Shown one piece after another: positions 1 through 10,336 of a DNA stretch of 64,000 nucleotides. Origin of the DNA: Phoma sp. XZ068 (taxonomy: Eukaryota; Ascomycota; Dothideomycetes; Pleosporales; Didymellaceae); assembly GCA_004835665.1 (NCBI GenBank), contig RBKR01000002.1, positions 1,116,001 through 1,180,000 on the forward strand. The letters run 5' to 3'. The position numbers were made by a program, and so were the translations under genes. Positions within the stretch are counted from its first letter, which is position 1, and each line of letters begins with the position of its first letter. Below the pieces are notes generated by a model. That model had not been told where the DNA came from. It saw only the letters and a program-made list of their open reading frames with translations, and did no database searches.

Positions 1-89
1 CTTGGAAATTCATCTGAACGATAGGCTAGAAGGGCAAGCTGGACCCTACCTTCGTCTTGTTGATATTGCGCGTTGTGTTGTTGAGACAT
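1..89 (-). mobile_element. 5' end of a transposase-like HTH gene, cut by the window edge
   Basis: On the minus strand an ATG at 89-87 opens a frame that runs off the window. It begins MSQQ, has a Gln/Asn-rich stretch, then EGRVQLALLAY. A Q/N-rich start followed by EGR-x-x-LA is typical of the psq-type helix-turn-helix at the front of fungal pogo/Fot1-family transposases. Only about 29 residues are visible, so the DDE catalytic domain and terminal repeats cannot be checked. It lies beside an AT-rich strip and marks the left border of the polyketide cluster. It could also be a domesticated CENPB-like protein. Confidence 0.45.
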
Positions 90-331
90 GTTAGGATGAA
101 AGGAGGAGGAGTGGTCTTGGCAGATTTTGTCGCTCTCGGTGGGTTGTCGCTCTCGGTGGTGGTTTACGTTAGTATTTTTAGTCTACTTATTTAGGTAGTC
201 TACTTATAAAATATAAAAGAAAATAAAATATAATTTTAAAATATATTAGTAAGCTATAGAAGCTAGCTAATTTTAAAACTCTACTTATTATAAAAGGAGT
301 AAATAAGTAAGAAGAATAGATTAGAATAGAT
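90..331. other. AT-rich spacer with a short direct repeat
   Basis: No gene is seen. A 14-base unit (gtcgctctcggtgg) occurs twice in tandem near 129-160. From about 165 to 345 the sequence is very AT-rich, as expected for RIP-mutated or transposon-flanking DNA. The polyadenylation region of the GST gene probably lies here. Confidence 0.5.
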
Positions 332-1147
332 CTATAAGGTAGAAGCTCTTTGTTTTAAAATCCAATCCTTTGTTACAGTAACAATCTTCTCCTCATCCCA
401 AATGCAACGCACACTCGGATGCTCAATAACTTGCTTGGCCCACTTGTCAAAGTTAGGAGCCCTGGACACAAGCTCGTTAAGTACATGAGAAGGAACGACC
501 CCATACTTAGGGAGAGCGTACACGCGCAGAAGCCAGGACCCCACAAGAACCTAATGGAAGATATGCATTAGTTTGATTTTAGAAGGGAATGGGGCAGACT
601 CTCACCTCAGCTAGTGTGAGTGTGCTGCTTCCACCAAAGAAGGGTGCAGCATCAACCAGGAGAGGCTCAACCTCTCTGACAATGGCGTCAATGTATGCAG
701 CCATAGCAACCTTTTCATCATTTTCGTTCCTCGCCGCCAAGAGCTTTCCCCACTGACCCTGAGCCTTGGTGAAGTAGGCGTTGATGAAGAGGTTAATTCT
801 AGCTCGTTTGAGCGGACCTTGAGGGTCTGTCGATGCAGGCCACAGCTTTGATGGAACAGCGTCGGCCAGGAATATTGAAACAATGTCTGATTCGGTGATG
901 ATCTCGCCGTTGTAATCCATTGCTGGGACAAGCCCCTTGGGGTTTACCATTAGATACTCAGGCGTCCGAGGCGTGTGGAGATCAATAATTTCTTCATCGT
1001 AGTCTAGTCCCAGTTCTGTAAGAGCGATGTGAGCGCGATAAGCCCCTATCGTGGCATCAGTCAGGATTTCCTGGAGCAGAATTTTGTGACCTCACAGGGG
1101 CAGTAATGATTGGTGTATAACTTTATTTTCGGAGGAGCGACAGCCAT
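332..1147 (-). CDS. Glutathione S-transferase, Cys-type (cluster GST 1)
   Basis: Three exons (1147-1096, 1045-606, 550-332) give 236 residues. The N-terminal thioredoxin fold carries Y-C-P-W-A-Y-R at residues 16-22, with the Trp codon split by intron 1. The Cys is placed as in omega/Ure2-like GSTs, which favour thiol-transfer or glutathione-removing chemistry. NPKGLVPA and ESDIVSIFLAD are the usual glutathione-site elements, and the C-terminal half is the helical GST domain. GSTs accompany several anthraquinone-type clusters (mdpJ in the monodictyphenone cluster is one), where they may handle quinones or help tailoring. It is divergent from the P450 and is a paralogue of the Ser-type GST at 20425-21266, with the same first intron position. 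The ATG chosen is the only one giving a full thioredoxin fold. The exact substrate is unknown. Confidence 0.9.
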
Positions 1148-1601
1148 TGTAAAGTTCCTTTTTTTGTAGAGTTTTCCGTAGCTGATAGTAGATGTGCTAC
1201 AGTGCCGGGAGACGCTGGAGTAAGCTCATTGTTATATTCGTGGCCTTTAACTTATTGATAGCATAATTCAGAGACATAGAAGTTACTAAGCGAGCGACCT
1301 GCGCCATATCCACGGTCAGTCTCTGATCCCTGCAATTTTCGGAGGGTTCAAAAGGATACCGATGTAACATTGATGATTGTCGCGAGTCCCACGCCACCAC
1401 CAAGCCGTAGACCCGGTAGCCCCGGAGAGAAGTTCGGGAGGTTACATGTTTTCCATATCCAAGACTCAGTGTGTTATGTCCCGATCTAAGGGGGGAATAA
1501 TATAGAGGGCTATAAATTATGGTATGCGGTCTCAATATGGAGGCTGCAAATCCCACTTCTTTTAGCAAAATAATGCAGTCATATTGATAGCAAAGCACAC
1601 G
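1148..1601. promoter_or_regulatory. Divergent promoter, GST 1 / P450
   Basis: Spacer of 454 bases between two divergently transcribed cluster genes; it must hold both promoters. I see several CGG/CCG triplets but no clear consensus site and no gene. Confidence 0.5.
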
Positions 1602-3247
1602 ATGACTTTACCAGCGTTCTTCATTTTCTCAGTTGGACTACCGCTCATCACGGTGGTCATATGGCGCCTGTTTTATTCTCGTCCCGCCAATTTCCCGCCA
1701 GGACCGGCTGGCCTCCCAATCCTGGGAAATCTGCATCAGATTCCTCAAGGCTTGCCCTTTCTCGCATTCGATGAGTGGGCGAAGAAGTGGGGTCCCATTG
1801 TCGGATTCAAGCTAGGCTCTCAAAATGCCGTAGCTCTTCACGATGCCGACCTCGTTCAGGAACTCATTGTAAAGAAAGGGTCAATTTCATCTGCCCGCCC
1901 TCCACGATATGTGGCCCAGGAACATGTTATACCGGAGGGAAAGCACGTACATCCTGTCTTCATGCGGTCTGATTTCTCAACCAAGCTTCGTGTAGTCACA
2001 AAAGACTACCTCGGTAGCGTAGGGCTCAAGAAGTTGGCTCCTATGGCGCAGGCTATCGGCATGCGTCTTGTACACGCAATTTATAAGTCAAATGGAGATT
2101 GGGCGGATGATTTAGCGGAATGGGCTGTTACTACCCCATTAGCATATATGGCAGGAGCCCCGGTTGAGGCATTCGAGAAAAATTTCTGTCATGAATACCA
2201 CATGATGACCATCATATTCGAGGAGCTCATGGTTTCAGGCGCAGCCGACATTATCCCAATCTTACGCTGGGTACCTAAAATGTTCTCTGATTGGAAGCGC
2301 CGTGCGCCCCTCGTACGAAAAGCCGTGCTGCAAGCCTACGATGCCGTGATGAAGGTAGGCAAGGTAGACCATGGCGGCTCGTTCCATGGTCTAATCCCAG
2401 AGCTTCTCAGTCAGTCTGAAGACCCAGCTACACCAGATGAGCTGCGCATGTCGGAGACAGAAATCAAGGTTTTGATGGGTGGCCTCCTGTAAGTGTCTAT
2501 GAAAGCTGTGTCCCCTGATCTAATCTGCGTTCTCTGGATCAATTATTCTGACACGCTCGCAGCGATGCTGGATTTGCTTCAACCGTTGCATCGTTTGAAA
2601 CCATTATACTCGCCCTCACTAAGCATCCAAAAGTTCTGCGCAAGGCCCAAGCCGAGGTAGATAGTGTGCTTGGGACCGGCCCAGAAGCGTTTCTGCCCGA
2701 GAAGGTAGATCGCACCAAATTGCCCTACTTGCATGCATGTATCCTAGAAGTGCTGCGATGGCACGCCCCGACACCCATTCCTCTTCCTCGGGAGATACAG
2801 GCCGACGTTGTGTTGAGGGGTTATCGTATCCCAAAAGGTACACAAATCTTCACGAATGTGTACACCATTCAACGCGATCCTCGCTTCTACGAAGATCCTG
2901 AGACCTTCATCCCGGAGCGATACATCCAGAATCCTCTAGGTATCAGGGACGGTGCCCCAAAACAACACCGTAAAGAGTTGTACACATTCGGTTTTGGTCG
3001 AAGAGAGTGCCCCGGCAAAGAGTTTTTCTTCCAGCAAATGGAAATAACTATGGCCCAGGTCATTTGGGCTTTCGACTTCGTACCCACCGGAGAGTTAGAC
3101 ACTGATGACCGCACTGGCTTCGTGTTTGGTGTTGCATCTCGCCCAAAGCCTTTGAATATGAAGTTTGTCCCGCGGAGGAATCCAGACGTCTTTGCGGGAG
3201 AGAAGAGGAAGGCCGACATTGCGCTACGTACGATTCTCGGTATATAA
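1602..3247 (+). CDS. Cytochrome P450 monooxygenase (cluster tailoring)
   Basis: Two exons (1602-2488, 2563-3247) encode 523 residues, normal for a microsomal fungal P450. An N-terminal membrane anchor (about residues 4-25) is followed by the hinge PPGP. The I-helix reads DAGFAST across the splice site, the ExxR motif is EVLR (358-361), and the haem loop is FGFGRRECPG with the axial Cys at 445. All essential P450 elements are intact. The ATG at 1602 is used because the in-frame upstream start is a TTG. It is divergent from GST 1 and belongs to the anthraquinone-type cluster, where P450s hydroxylate or oxidatively couple monomers (ClaM in cladofulvin synthesis is a coupling example). Hydroxylation or phenol coupling are both possible; the sequence does not decide. 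Confidence 0.93.
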
Positions 3248-4042
3248 ATGTAGTCGCTGTGAACAGCTATTAAGGAATATTATTGCTTCAAAACTGTTTT
3301 ACGTTTGCTAAGAAAATTAACCGCTATAAATTCAGAACTAAAGTTTCTATGCACTCTCTGTTCTTAATAGTGCTTTGGGTCTTCGTTGCAAACAACACTG
3401 TTAAGTGCAATACACTACTAACTGCTAGTTCCATCTATCGCTTTTCTAGACTTATAATGACGTTGTTGAGTTGTAGAATATAGCAATAGGTGCTTGCTAA
3501 GATTGTGAGTGATTGAAAACTATCAAAAAGTGGAACAGTGTAGCAAGGTCAATTTTAATATCTTTAATATAAGGTTACACAACAGGGTAAATTCAGGCGT
3601 AAACGCTATCTTAGTAATAGGATATATGTTATACTATGTGCTTGAGAAGATATTGAGACAGCAGTATAATAATCTCTTTGCTGACTTATCCGTCAGAGAT
3701 TGCAGAGAAGAGGAAAGCAGATTTCGTCTCTTGCTCTCGGCAGTAAGCTTTGAAGCGTAACTGGCTACCGCTTTCTAGGTCCCTTGTTTGATGGAGAGCA
3801 ACCAAGTTGCAGTGCGGGTCAGCTTGAATGGAGCGGACCGTTACAGGCGCCGAAGAATACTCGGCATATTGCATGACTCGATGCCGACACGTCTGCGTGT
3901 GACAGGGAGTCGGGCTCGGGGGGTTAGTAATGCAGAACCCGAATGCATCAACAAGTAGGCGAAAGGCAAAATGATATATCAATGGTTACAGTGTGGTACA
4001 GGCTAGATCTCCTGAACTCAAAACATTATCTTGTCCTTCAGC
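3248..4042. other. Intergenic spacer, P450 3' side to SDR promoter
   Basis: Roughly 3250-3700 is AT-rich and without recognisable coding. The distal part (3700-4042) should contain the SDR promoter and holds the inverted repeat listed separately. Confidence 0.5.
3849..3865. promoter_or_regulatory. Inverted repeat GCCGA-N7-TCGGC upstream of the SDR
   Basis: A perfect 5-bp inverted repeat with a 7-bp spacer lies about 180 bases before the SDR start. CCG/CGG everted half-sites are typical of Zn2Cys6 regulators. The same core, CCGA-N7-TCGG, recurs in the PKS/thioesterase promoter at 12720-12734. Binding is inferred only. Confidence 0.4.
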
Positions 4043-5014
4043 ATGGTTGCCCTCGATGTGGTACAGCAATCTAACCAGGCTCTCGCTGCGCTGCCGCAGG
4101 CAAAAGGCCTCGTTGCCGTCTTCATCGGTGCTACATCTGGAATAGGCCAGAGCACGCTGGAGCACTTTGCCAAATCGGCTGCTGCTCCCCGCATCTACAG
4201 TACCGCCCGTGGCAAATCGACTGTCTCGCACAACAAATTTCTGGGAACCTTACGCGAGGCAAATCCAGATGGAACTTACACATTGCTTGAGGCAGACGCG
4301 TCCCTCGTCACAGACATAGACAGGGCTGTGGCCACGGTCATAGCAAAGGAGGAAAAGGTCGATTTGCTCTTCATGTCTGCCGGTTTCTTCGCGTTCGAGG
4401 GACGTGTCGACACGGTCGAGGGTCTCGACCCATCCATGTCGACGCGCTATTACTGTCGCCTGCGCGCTGTTCAACGCCTGCTGCCTCTCCTTAATTCAGC
4501 GCCCTCACCACGCATCGTCTCAGTACTGGCAGCTGGTGAGGAAACGGCGCTCAACGAGGACGATCTAGATCTGCGTGACCCTGCGAACTGGTCGATGTGG
4601 AATGCGTCGCGGGCCGCATGCACCATGGGCACCCTGTCACTCGAATGCATCGCACGCGACAATCCAGGTTTAAGCATTGCACATTGCCATCCGGGAGCCG
4701 TTGCGACGCCCGGGCTGGCGCGCAGTAACACATTCGGTTTGAATCCTCCGAACCCAATAAGCCAGGACGAGGCCGGCCAGCGTGCACTATTTAATTCCAC
4801 AAATGACCGGTATGCGGTAAAGCAAGGGTTGGTGCCCGTGCCTGAGGGACTGGAGACTCTACAAAGGTCCGGTGGGGGCGTTTTCCTCATTGGGGCAATG
4901 GGCGAAAGTAAGGACAGCGAAGCCGTTCTGGGCCCGATGCGGGAGCGTGGCCTGCATGACAAGGTGTGGAATTTCACGCAGGACATGTTCAGCATGATTA
5001 GCGCAAAATCTTAG
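4043..5014 (+). CDS. Atypical short-chain dehydrogenase/reductase (cluster)
   Basis: Single exon, 323 residues. The Rossmann dinucleotide motif GATSGIG is at residues 29-35, and the fold continues with the STARG segment and LEADAS. The catalytic YxxxK is not present: in this subfamily the position usually reads N-Y-S-L, and here it is N-W-S-M, so the Tyr is Trp. The protein may therefore be a non-classical reductase or a binding protein. Start at 4043 is the first ATG; an in-frame TTG lies 12 bases upstream. It sits between the P450 and an NmrA gene inside the polyketide cluster. It does not look like the tetrahydroxynaphthalene-reductase type (MdpC) used for deoxygenation. Confidence 0.85.
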   Translation: MVALDVVQQSNQALAALPQAKGLVAVFIGATSGIGQSTLEHFAKSAAAPRIYSTARGKSTVSHNKFLGTLREANPDGTYTLLEADASLVTDIDRAVATVIAKEEKVDLLFMSAGFFAFEGRVDTVEGLDPSMSTRYYCRLRAVQRLLPLLNSAPSPRIVSVLAAGEETALNEDDLDLRDPANWSMWNASRAACTMGTLSLECIARDNPGLSIAHCHPGAVATPGLARSNTFGLNPPNPISQDEAGQRALFNSTNDRYAVKQGLVPVPEGLETLQRSGGGVFLIGAMGESKDSEAVLGPMRERGLHDKVWNFTQDMFSMISAKS

Positions 5015-5735
5015 TTGAGTTGCGCTCTTGGCACGGGGTTACATGTGGAGATGCCAACCATCCGTTCTCTACTATCCGGCCGAGATAGTGCCTTCGCGCC
5101 CCGAAATGGCTGTTGTTATAGCGAGACTCTAAATCATTGACCTGTAGAATCTAGAAGTCAATCACAGCTATTTGAACCCGCATCAAATGTAAATGGCCAT
5201 CTGTTGGGGATTCCTCATAGTGTACAGTTCAGAATAGCGAAAAAGATAAAACAAGACTGTACTGTTTAAAGTTACCGAGGCCAGATGATCTACAACGCTA
5301 GTCCTAGATATACACAACACTTTTGCTACAGTTGCTCCTGCCCAAACAGAGCATGAGTCCCATAAAGACGACTGTTGTTAAAGCCGTGGATGGTTTTTTG
5401 AGCCCGGGGTGGTCTGACACTTTTCGGAGGCAGATTTTGACATGGTGCACAGCAAAAGGCAAATTGAATGATGTTTTCTGTAGCGACCCGCAGCAGTAGT
5501 CAGGCCTAGGTTAAGCGCACAGTTCCCACATCTCTTGTCATGGTTCGGTTTATTAGAAATCCACATGGGACATGAAATGTGCACGCGAGAGCAAGAATCG
5601 TAAACATTGCGCATTTATCTATACGTGTGATCACCGCAGTGACTCGTAGTGTTGTAGTTAATCTCGCTTGATCAGAGTAGAAGGGGTGGCGGCTGTTGTT
5701 CCCGCTACCGCTCCCGTTGACAAGCCCCTAGCCGC
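5015..5735. other. Spacer between convergent SDR and NmrA genes
   Basis: The flanking genes converge here, so only 3' ends are expected. I see no coding region; short open frames have no recognisable similarity. Confidence 0.5.
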
Positions 5736-6587
5736 TTAGAACAGCTTGTTGTACTTCAGTTTGCTCATATCCGCCTCCGTCTCCACCCGCACACGCGAAC
5801 TCCTTATCTCAGAGTCTCCTAGAAGTAGTTCGTATGCTTTGCCGAAATCCCTGGACTTCGTGGTACCATTCTGAACGGCCACATCGTCTCTCTCGACACG
5901 GAAGCAGAGGAAGAGTTCATTGAAACGTACATTTGTTGATTCGTTCTCGCGCGCTGCCGCCTTGCAAAATGGGAACAGGGCTCCCTGCGTCATGGCGGGG
6001 ACAGGGTGCGTTGCGATCTCGCCCTGTGAGCCTGTGCAGACGGTCCATGTGCTCGCGGGGTTTTTCTGCTCGAGCAGGTACCCGATAGTGTCTCGGTAGG
6101 CGACTGTGGGGCGCTTTGTTAGTTCACGTGATTTCTCGGGAAGTAAAAGCCAGGTGAGGGCTTACAGAAGTTCGCTTCGAACGAGACGTTGAAGTTCCAG
6201 CGGAGCTGCTGGGTGGTGATCTCTTGGAGGGGTGTGATAGAGTACTCGCCACCAACTAGCCAACCTCATTGTCAGTATAAAGCTCCAAAAGTGACATTAT
6301 TAGAAATACGCACCGCTAGAATACACATGCTGGAAAGCCGGCAGCTTGCCTGCTCGTACCTGATCGACAACGCCCTTGACAGCCGTGTCGGACAGCACGT
6401 TTGCTTCAGCAAACGTTATGCCTTCGCTCGATCCGATAAATTTGACCAGCTTATCGGCTGAGGCCTGGTTGCGGACTATGGCTAGGACATTGCGCTTTGA
6501 GCGCAGGGCTGCCGAGACAGCAGACAAGCCAATGTTGCCTGTTGCGCCAACGACGAGGACAGTTTCCATTGCGGCTTTGAGGGACAT
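5736..6587 (-). CDS. NmrA-like NAD(P)-binding oxidoreductase 1 (cluster)
   Basis: Three exons (6587-6314, 6255-6166, 6103-5736) give 243 residues. The glycine motif VGATGNIG opens the protein, followed by the atypical-SDR pattern IVRNQASADKL. Proteins of this type bind NAD(P) and act as isoflavone-reductase-like or NmrA-like reductases; one occurs as mdpK in the monodictyphenone cluster. Two other in-frame ATGs are possible, at 6665 and 6569. I chose 6587 because it puts the Rossmann strand near the N-terminus; none has an outstanding start context. It is divergent from the SnoaL-like gene. The substrate is presumably an anthraquinone or hydroquinone intermediate, which is inference from context. 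Confidence 0.82.
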
Positions 6588-7237
6588 GAGAATTGGTTCG
6601 TGTTCGGAAGGATTGCAATTGAGCTTGGGAGTAATACGGATAGTTTCCTGGGGCAGCGCCGGCATATATAATACTCGGGAGGTTTGATTGTATTTCGATT
6701 GCTCTTGGCGTTTTTCGGCCTCGCGAAGGCGCGAGATCAGGAATATTACAAATCCACCGACGCCGGACCGTTGCTACCTTGTCACTATCGTATTGGCGAC
6801 TGGCGTTACCAAGCGGCTGGGTATGCCAATGTATCATGAATGACCCGCATGGTTTCGAAGATACCAACTGCGTAGTCCATGGCGCAATACAGGTTGTCCG
6901 CTAGTGCACGGACCCGCAGTAACGTACCTACCTAGGTAGGTAGCGAGAGCTAGAGGATCCGTGCTGACATGTGGCCACCTACTACTGCATGGGTACGGTG
7001 GAATCACGTCGGAATATTGAATCGCAAAGCGATGTATCGGATATCGCAACTATCGCCACAAATGTCGGCGCAATGTTGTGCATGGTGCCCTCTTAGCAAA
7101 CAGAGAGATAGTCGATCCACCCTTTACCTTAGCAGGCACTAGAACTGCTCCTCTGTGTTGAAGATCAGTTACTATACGCTTCTCATTGCCATCGCTCAAT
7201 CTCGTTATCGTACAGTATTCCCCTACGTACAAGAAAA
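6588..7237. promoter_or_regulatory. Divergent promoter, NmrA 1 / SnoaL-like gene
   Basis: A 650-base bidirectional spacer. It contains a TCG-N5-CGA palindrome at 7022-7032 and an ACCTAGGT octamer at 6930-6937. No gene is seen. Confidence 0.55.
7022..7032. promoter_or_regulatory. TCG-N5-CGA palindrome (AflR-type consensus)
   Basis: The sequence tcgcaaagcga matches the TCG(N5)CGA pattern bound by the aromatic-polyketide regulator AflR. It lies about 205 bases before the SnoaL-like start. One match can arise by chance, and no AflR-like gene is in this window. Confidence 0.3.
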
Positions 7238-7755
7238 ATGTCAACATCCGCCGAACTGCAAGCCACCACCCTTGACAAGTTCTTGACAGCATGGAAAAAC
7301 AATGCACCGCAAGACACCATAGCACTCTGGTCCGAAGAATTCAAGCAGCAGCTGCTACCTATGTCCCTGGAATTACCGAGCAACTCGCGCGCCAAGGCTA
7401 TGGTCGTGTACCCAAAGTTGATGGGAAGTCTTACGAATTGGCAGGTGAGTAACAACAGCAGCATTATTCTTCTATCCTGCTAATATCGGTCTTCTATTAG
7501 CTGGATATCAAGCAAGTTGTCCATGATACAAACAGAGGCATAGCAGCTGTATATGCAACCTCGCGCGCTAATACACCGCTACCCGATGTTAAATGGACAA
7601 ATGAATATGCTATCTTTATACACTTCACTAAAGATGGTACCAAGGTTGATCAATTGGATGAGATGGTGGATTCGGCTTTCTATAATCACTACTTTCCTCT
7701 GTTCCAGCAATGGCTTCGTGAAATGGGGACTCAGCCGGGAAAGCCTACTACCTAG
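7238..7755 (+). CDS. SnoaL/NTF2-like protein (possible polyketide-modifying enzyme)
   Basis: Two exons (7238-7444, 7501-7755) encode 153 residues, the size of a one-domain NTF2-like cone fold. The N-terminal helix pattern TTLDKFLTAW, a middle WTNEYAIFIHF strand and the C-terminal FNxY/FFPLF-like segment resemble the SnoaL-like families of fungal clusters. Members act as cyclases, dehydratases or isomerases, or only bind ligand. It is divergent from NmrA 1 and is followed on the same strand by NmrA 2, suggesting co-expression. The reaction cannot be assigned; ring closure or isomerisation of the nascent polyketide is a guess from context. Confidence 0.78.
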
Positions 7756-8143
7756 TATCGAAAAGAAACCTTATCTTTCTCTGATTAAAACACTCTTTCA
7801 GTGATAAAATAGCCCTTGTTATGTGATGAAGTAGAAAAGAGTGATTGGCCGCACCGTGGGTGCAAGAAGATGCGCCGACACCTTGCGTACAACTTGTACC
7901 ACTAGACTCGATGTTGATTACAAACTCGGAAAGAGAAGAATTCTGTTTGATGAGTATCTCGTACAGCGAAAGCCCCGCACTTGCTCGGTGCTTTGCTGTC
8001 ATTGGACCGCCGTGTTGGTGCTTGCACCATATATCATTGTCCTTTCGACCATCTCCCGCTCGTCGGGTTACCCAAATCTTTTGATCGAATTCGCATTTTT
8101 CAGTCGGCAGAATCATCTTACCAAGTATCTTGTCAAAAGAATT
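7756..8143. other. Spacer and probable promoter/5' UTR of NmrA 2
   Basis: An open frame runs in phase with NmrA 2 from about 7841, but it has no resemblance to the family and precedes the usual Rossmann start, so I read it as untranslated. No other feature is seen. Confidence 0.5.
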
Positions 8144-9001
8144 ATGACCACATCCAAGACCACTATGATGGATCAACAACCGATGGTGTCCAATACCTAT
8201 GCCGTCCTTGGATCTACCGGTAACTGTGGCACAGCGCTCATCAGAAACCTTCTACGAAGCCCTGACACTCGCATCCACGCCTACTGCAGGAACCGTCATA
8301 AACTTCTCCACCTGCTACCTGATATCGAAGAAGGCGCCCAAACCAAAATTTTCGAGGGTAGCATCGAAGATATAGAGCTGCTCAAATCATGCATCCGCGG
8401 GTGTAAGACCGTCTTCTTGGTCGTTTCAACAAATGATAATGTCCCCGGGTGCAGGCTTGCACAAGACACAGCCCTGGCCGTTGTAGAGGCACTGCGAAGC
8501 TTCAAAGACGAACCAAAGCAACATGAAACTCAAGGAGCACAGAATGGAATACCAAAACTTGTTCTACTATCTTCCAACACGGTTGATAGCTACCTATCGC
8601 GTCATGTGCCTTTCCTTCTCTACCCGATCCTCCTTCGGTCAGCATCCTTCGTCTATGCTGACCTGATCGAGACTGAGAAGCTACTTCGGGCGGAGCAGGG
8701 TTGGCTGACATCCATCTACATCAAGCCGGGTATGTTGTCTGTTGATGTACAGCGGGGCCATGCGCTCAGCGTCACGAATGCGGACCACGGAGCTATTTCC
8801 TATCTCGATTTAGCCGCGGCAATGATCGAGGCAGCCAATGACGAACTGGGCCAGTATGATCAGAAGAGCGTGAGCGTCCTCAACACAAACGGACCAGCAA
8901 GGTTTCCGGCCGGTACGCCATTGTGCATTGTGACTGGCTTGCTACGACATTACTTTCCTTTTCTACATCCGTATTTGCCAATAAACACCGGCCCAAAATG
9001 A
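8144..9001 (+). CDS. NmrA-like NAD(P)-binding oxidoreductase 2 (cluster)
   Basis: Single exon, 285 residues. The Rossmann motif is GSTGNCG near residue 23, with AYCRN as the second strand and VFLVVSTND further on; LVLLSSNTV is the strand that precedes the active-site region of extended SDRs. This is a full-length NmrA/isoflavone-reductase-like protein and is distinct from NmrA 1. Such enzymes reduce or isomerise hydroxyanthraquinone-type intermediates in related clusters. I start at the first ATG of this block (8144); three more Met codons follow closely (8165, 8168 and 8183). It stands between the SnoaL-like gene and the convergent EthD gene. Confidence 0.85.
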   Translation: MTTSKTTMMDQQPMVSNTYAVLGSTGNCGTALIRNLLRSPDTRIHAYCRNRHKLLHLLPDIEEGAQTKIFEGSIEDIELLKSCIRGCKTVFLVVSTNDNVPGCRLAQDTALAVVEALRSFKDEPKQHETQGAQNGIPKLVLLSSNTVDSYLSRHVPFLLYPILLRSASFVYADLIETEKLLRAEQGWLTSIYIKPGMLSVDVQRGHALSVTNADHGAISYLDLAAAMIEAANDELGQYDQKSVSVLNTNGPARFPAGTPLCIVTGLLRHYFPFLHPYLPINTGPK

Positions 9002-9408
9002 GTTTGCTGGAAGTAGTGAAACTGTTGGGTATTGCGAGACAAATGGGATAAAAATTAAATACAGGTTCCAACGCAATCTTATGCAGTCTTTCTCAATTTT
9101 TGCATATACATTACTCGGTGCTTCCATGGAATGTGGCGGGAGTCACGAACGGACCACTGCCGACCTGAATTTCAGCGATACACAAGTTGATAATAGCCCA
9201 ATACTTTAAACGCCGCTTGGGGTATTCAGATGTTACTAATGACATGCGTGGAAAATATATAGCTCGCACCTCGCTACCACATCGATTGAACTCATTGAGT
9301 TTACAATCTTCATGGAGCGCCTTGTCACTCAAAGTTCTGTTCAACTTAAGTAGCCCATGTCTCATCATTCTAGCTTATTTAACTCTTTTTATATTTCGGA
9401 ACAATCTC
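9002..9408. other. Spacer between convergent NmrA 2 and EthD genes
   Basis: A 3' to 3' spacer; I see no coding sequence or repeat in it. Confidence 0.5.
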
Positions 9409-10044
9409 CTAACAGTCTTCAAGCCCATCCACAATCTTGCCGTCCCTGACGAATTCTTCCACCCAACCAATTGTCATCCTTCATCGATAAGTAATATGTT
9501 CAAGCAAGTGAAGGGATAAAGAACGACTCACATGCTTCTCTTTGTATCGGCAAACTTCTCATGGTCGCCAACAAGATGCTCCTTGTACCACGGATCCTGC
9601 TTCATGCGCTTATAGTCATCGAGACTTTTAAACACAACCTGGCTAAAGCAGTCAAAATCTGCGACATTGGCCATCTGGGGGTCGAAGAGTTGCGACATGA
9701 GGGCTCGCGTGGCAGACTGGTTATGAATCTATCTCTGTGTCAGGTAAATTCAAGCTTCGCGTGCAACAGCAAAAGATGGGCTCCATGTAAGAAAGATATG
9801 ATTCATGCGTAAAATGGGAAGATCAAAGAAATATGCCCACCTGCGTCCATCTCTTCACGCCATATTTGATCATAAGTCCTTTGGTCATTGGCGCAGAAAC
9901 ATTGACCATGTGGTTTCGGTAATCTTCTTCGCTCATGCCGGGCTTGCGGTAGCCACAGATGGTTAGGCAAAGAAATTGATTATTTGTCGATCCATTGCCT
10001 ACTGGCTCCGGAGGAATCTCATCAGGAACCTTGAAGGAAGTCAT
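9409..10044 (-). CDS. EthD-domain protein, candidate atrochrysone carboxylic acid decarboxylase
   Basis: Three exons (10044-9841, 9728-9532, 9478-9409) give 156 residues. The EthD/dimeric ferredoxin-like pattern is visible: CGYRKPGMSEEDYRNHM near residue 30, then KYGVKRWTQ, and KQDPWYKEHLVGDHEKF in the second half. In emodin-type pathways a protein of this kind (the EthD part of MdpH, AgnL1-like) decarboxylates atrochrysone carboxylic acid; that role is inferred here. It is divergent from the DUF1772 anthrone oxygenase across 292 bases, so the two functions sometimes annotated as one gene are clearly separate genes on opposite strands. Confidence 0.87.
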
Positions 10045-10336
10045 CTTGAAAACGAAGCTCTTTTTTGCCCAGCCTGGAAGCTAGTTAAGAAGATACTGAA
10101 GATACTGCGGTAAATGTTAAGTAAGTTTAGTGCCATTGGGTTGAAGTATATACCGCTGTTTCGCCCCACTGAAAGCCCGAGAGAGGCCACGAAACCCCCC
10201 GACATAACGCGATGATTAATATTGGCACCCAGTATATATGCGGAAGGAATCCGAATCATAGAACGTTACGACTTCAAACTTTAACAGTGTCTATTTGTCC
10301 TCAGATTCACATCTGTATTTCTTTTGCAACGAAACC

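Noticed and set aside
7841..8143. 100-codon upstream extension of NmrA 2
   Set aside because: It precedes the normal Rossmann start and resembles nothing in the family; more likely leader sequence.
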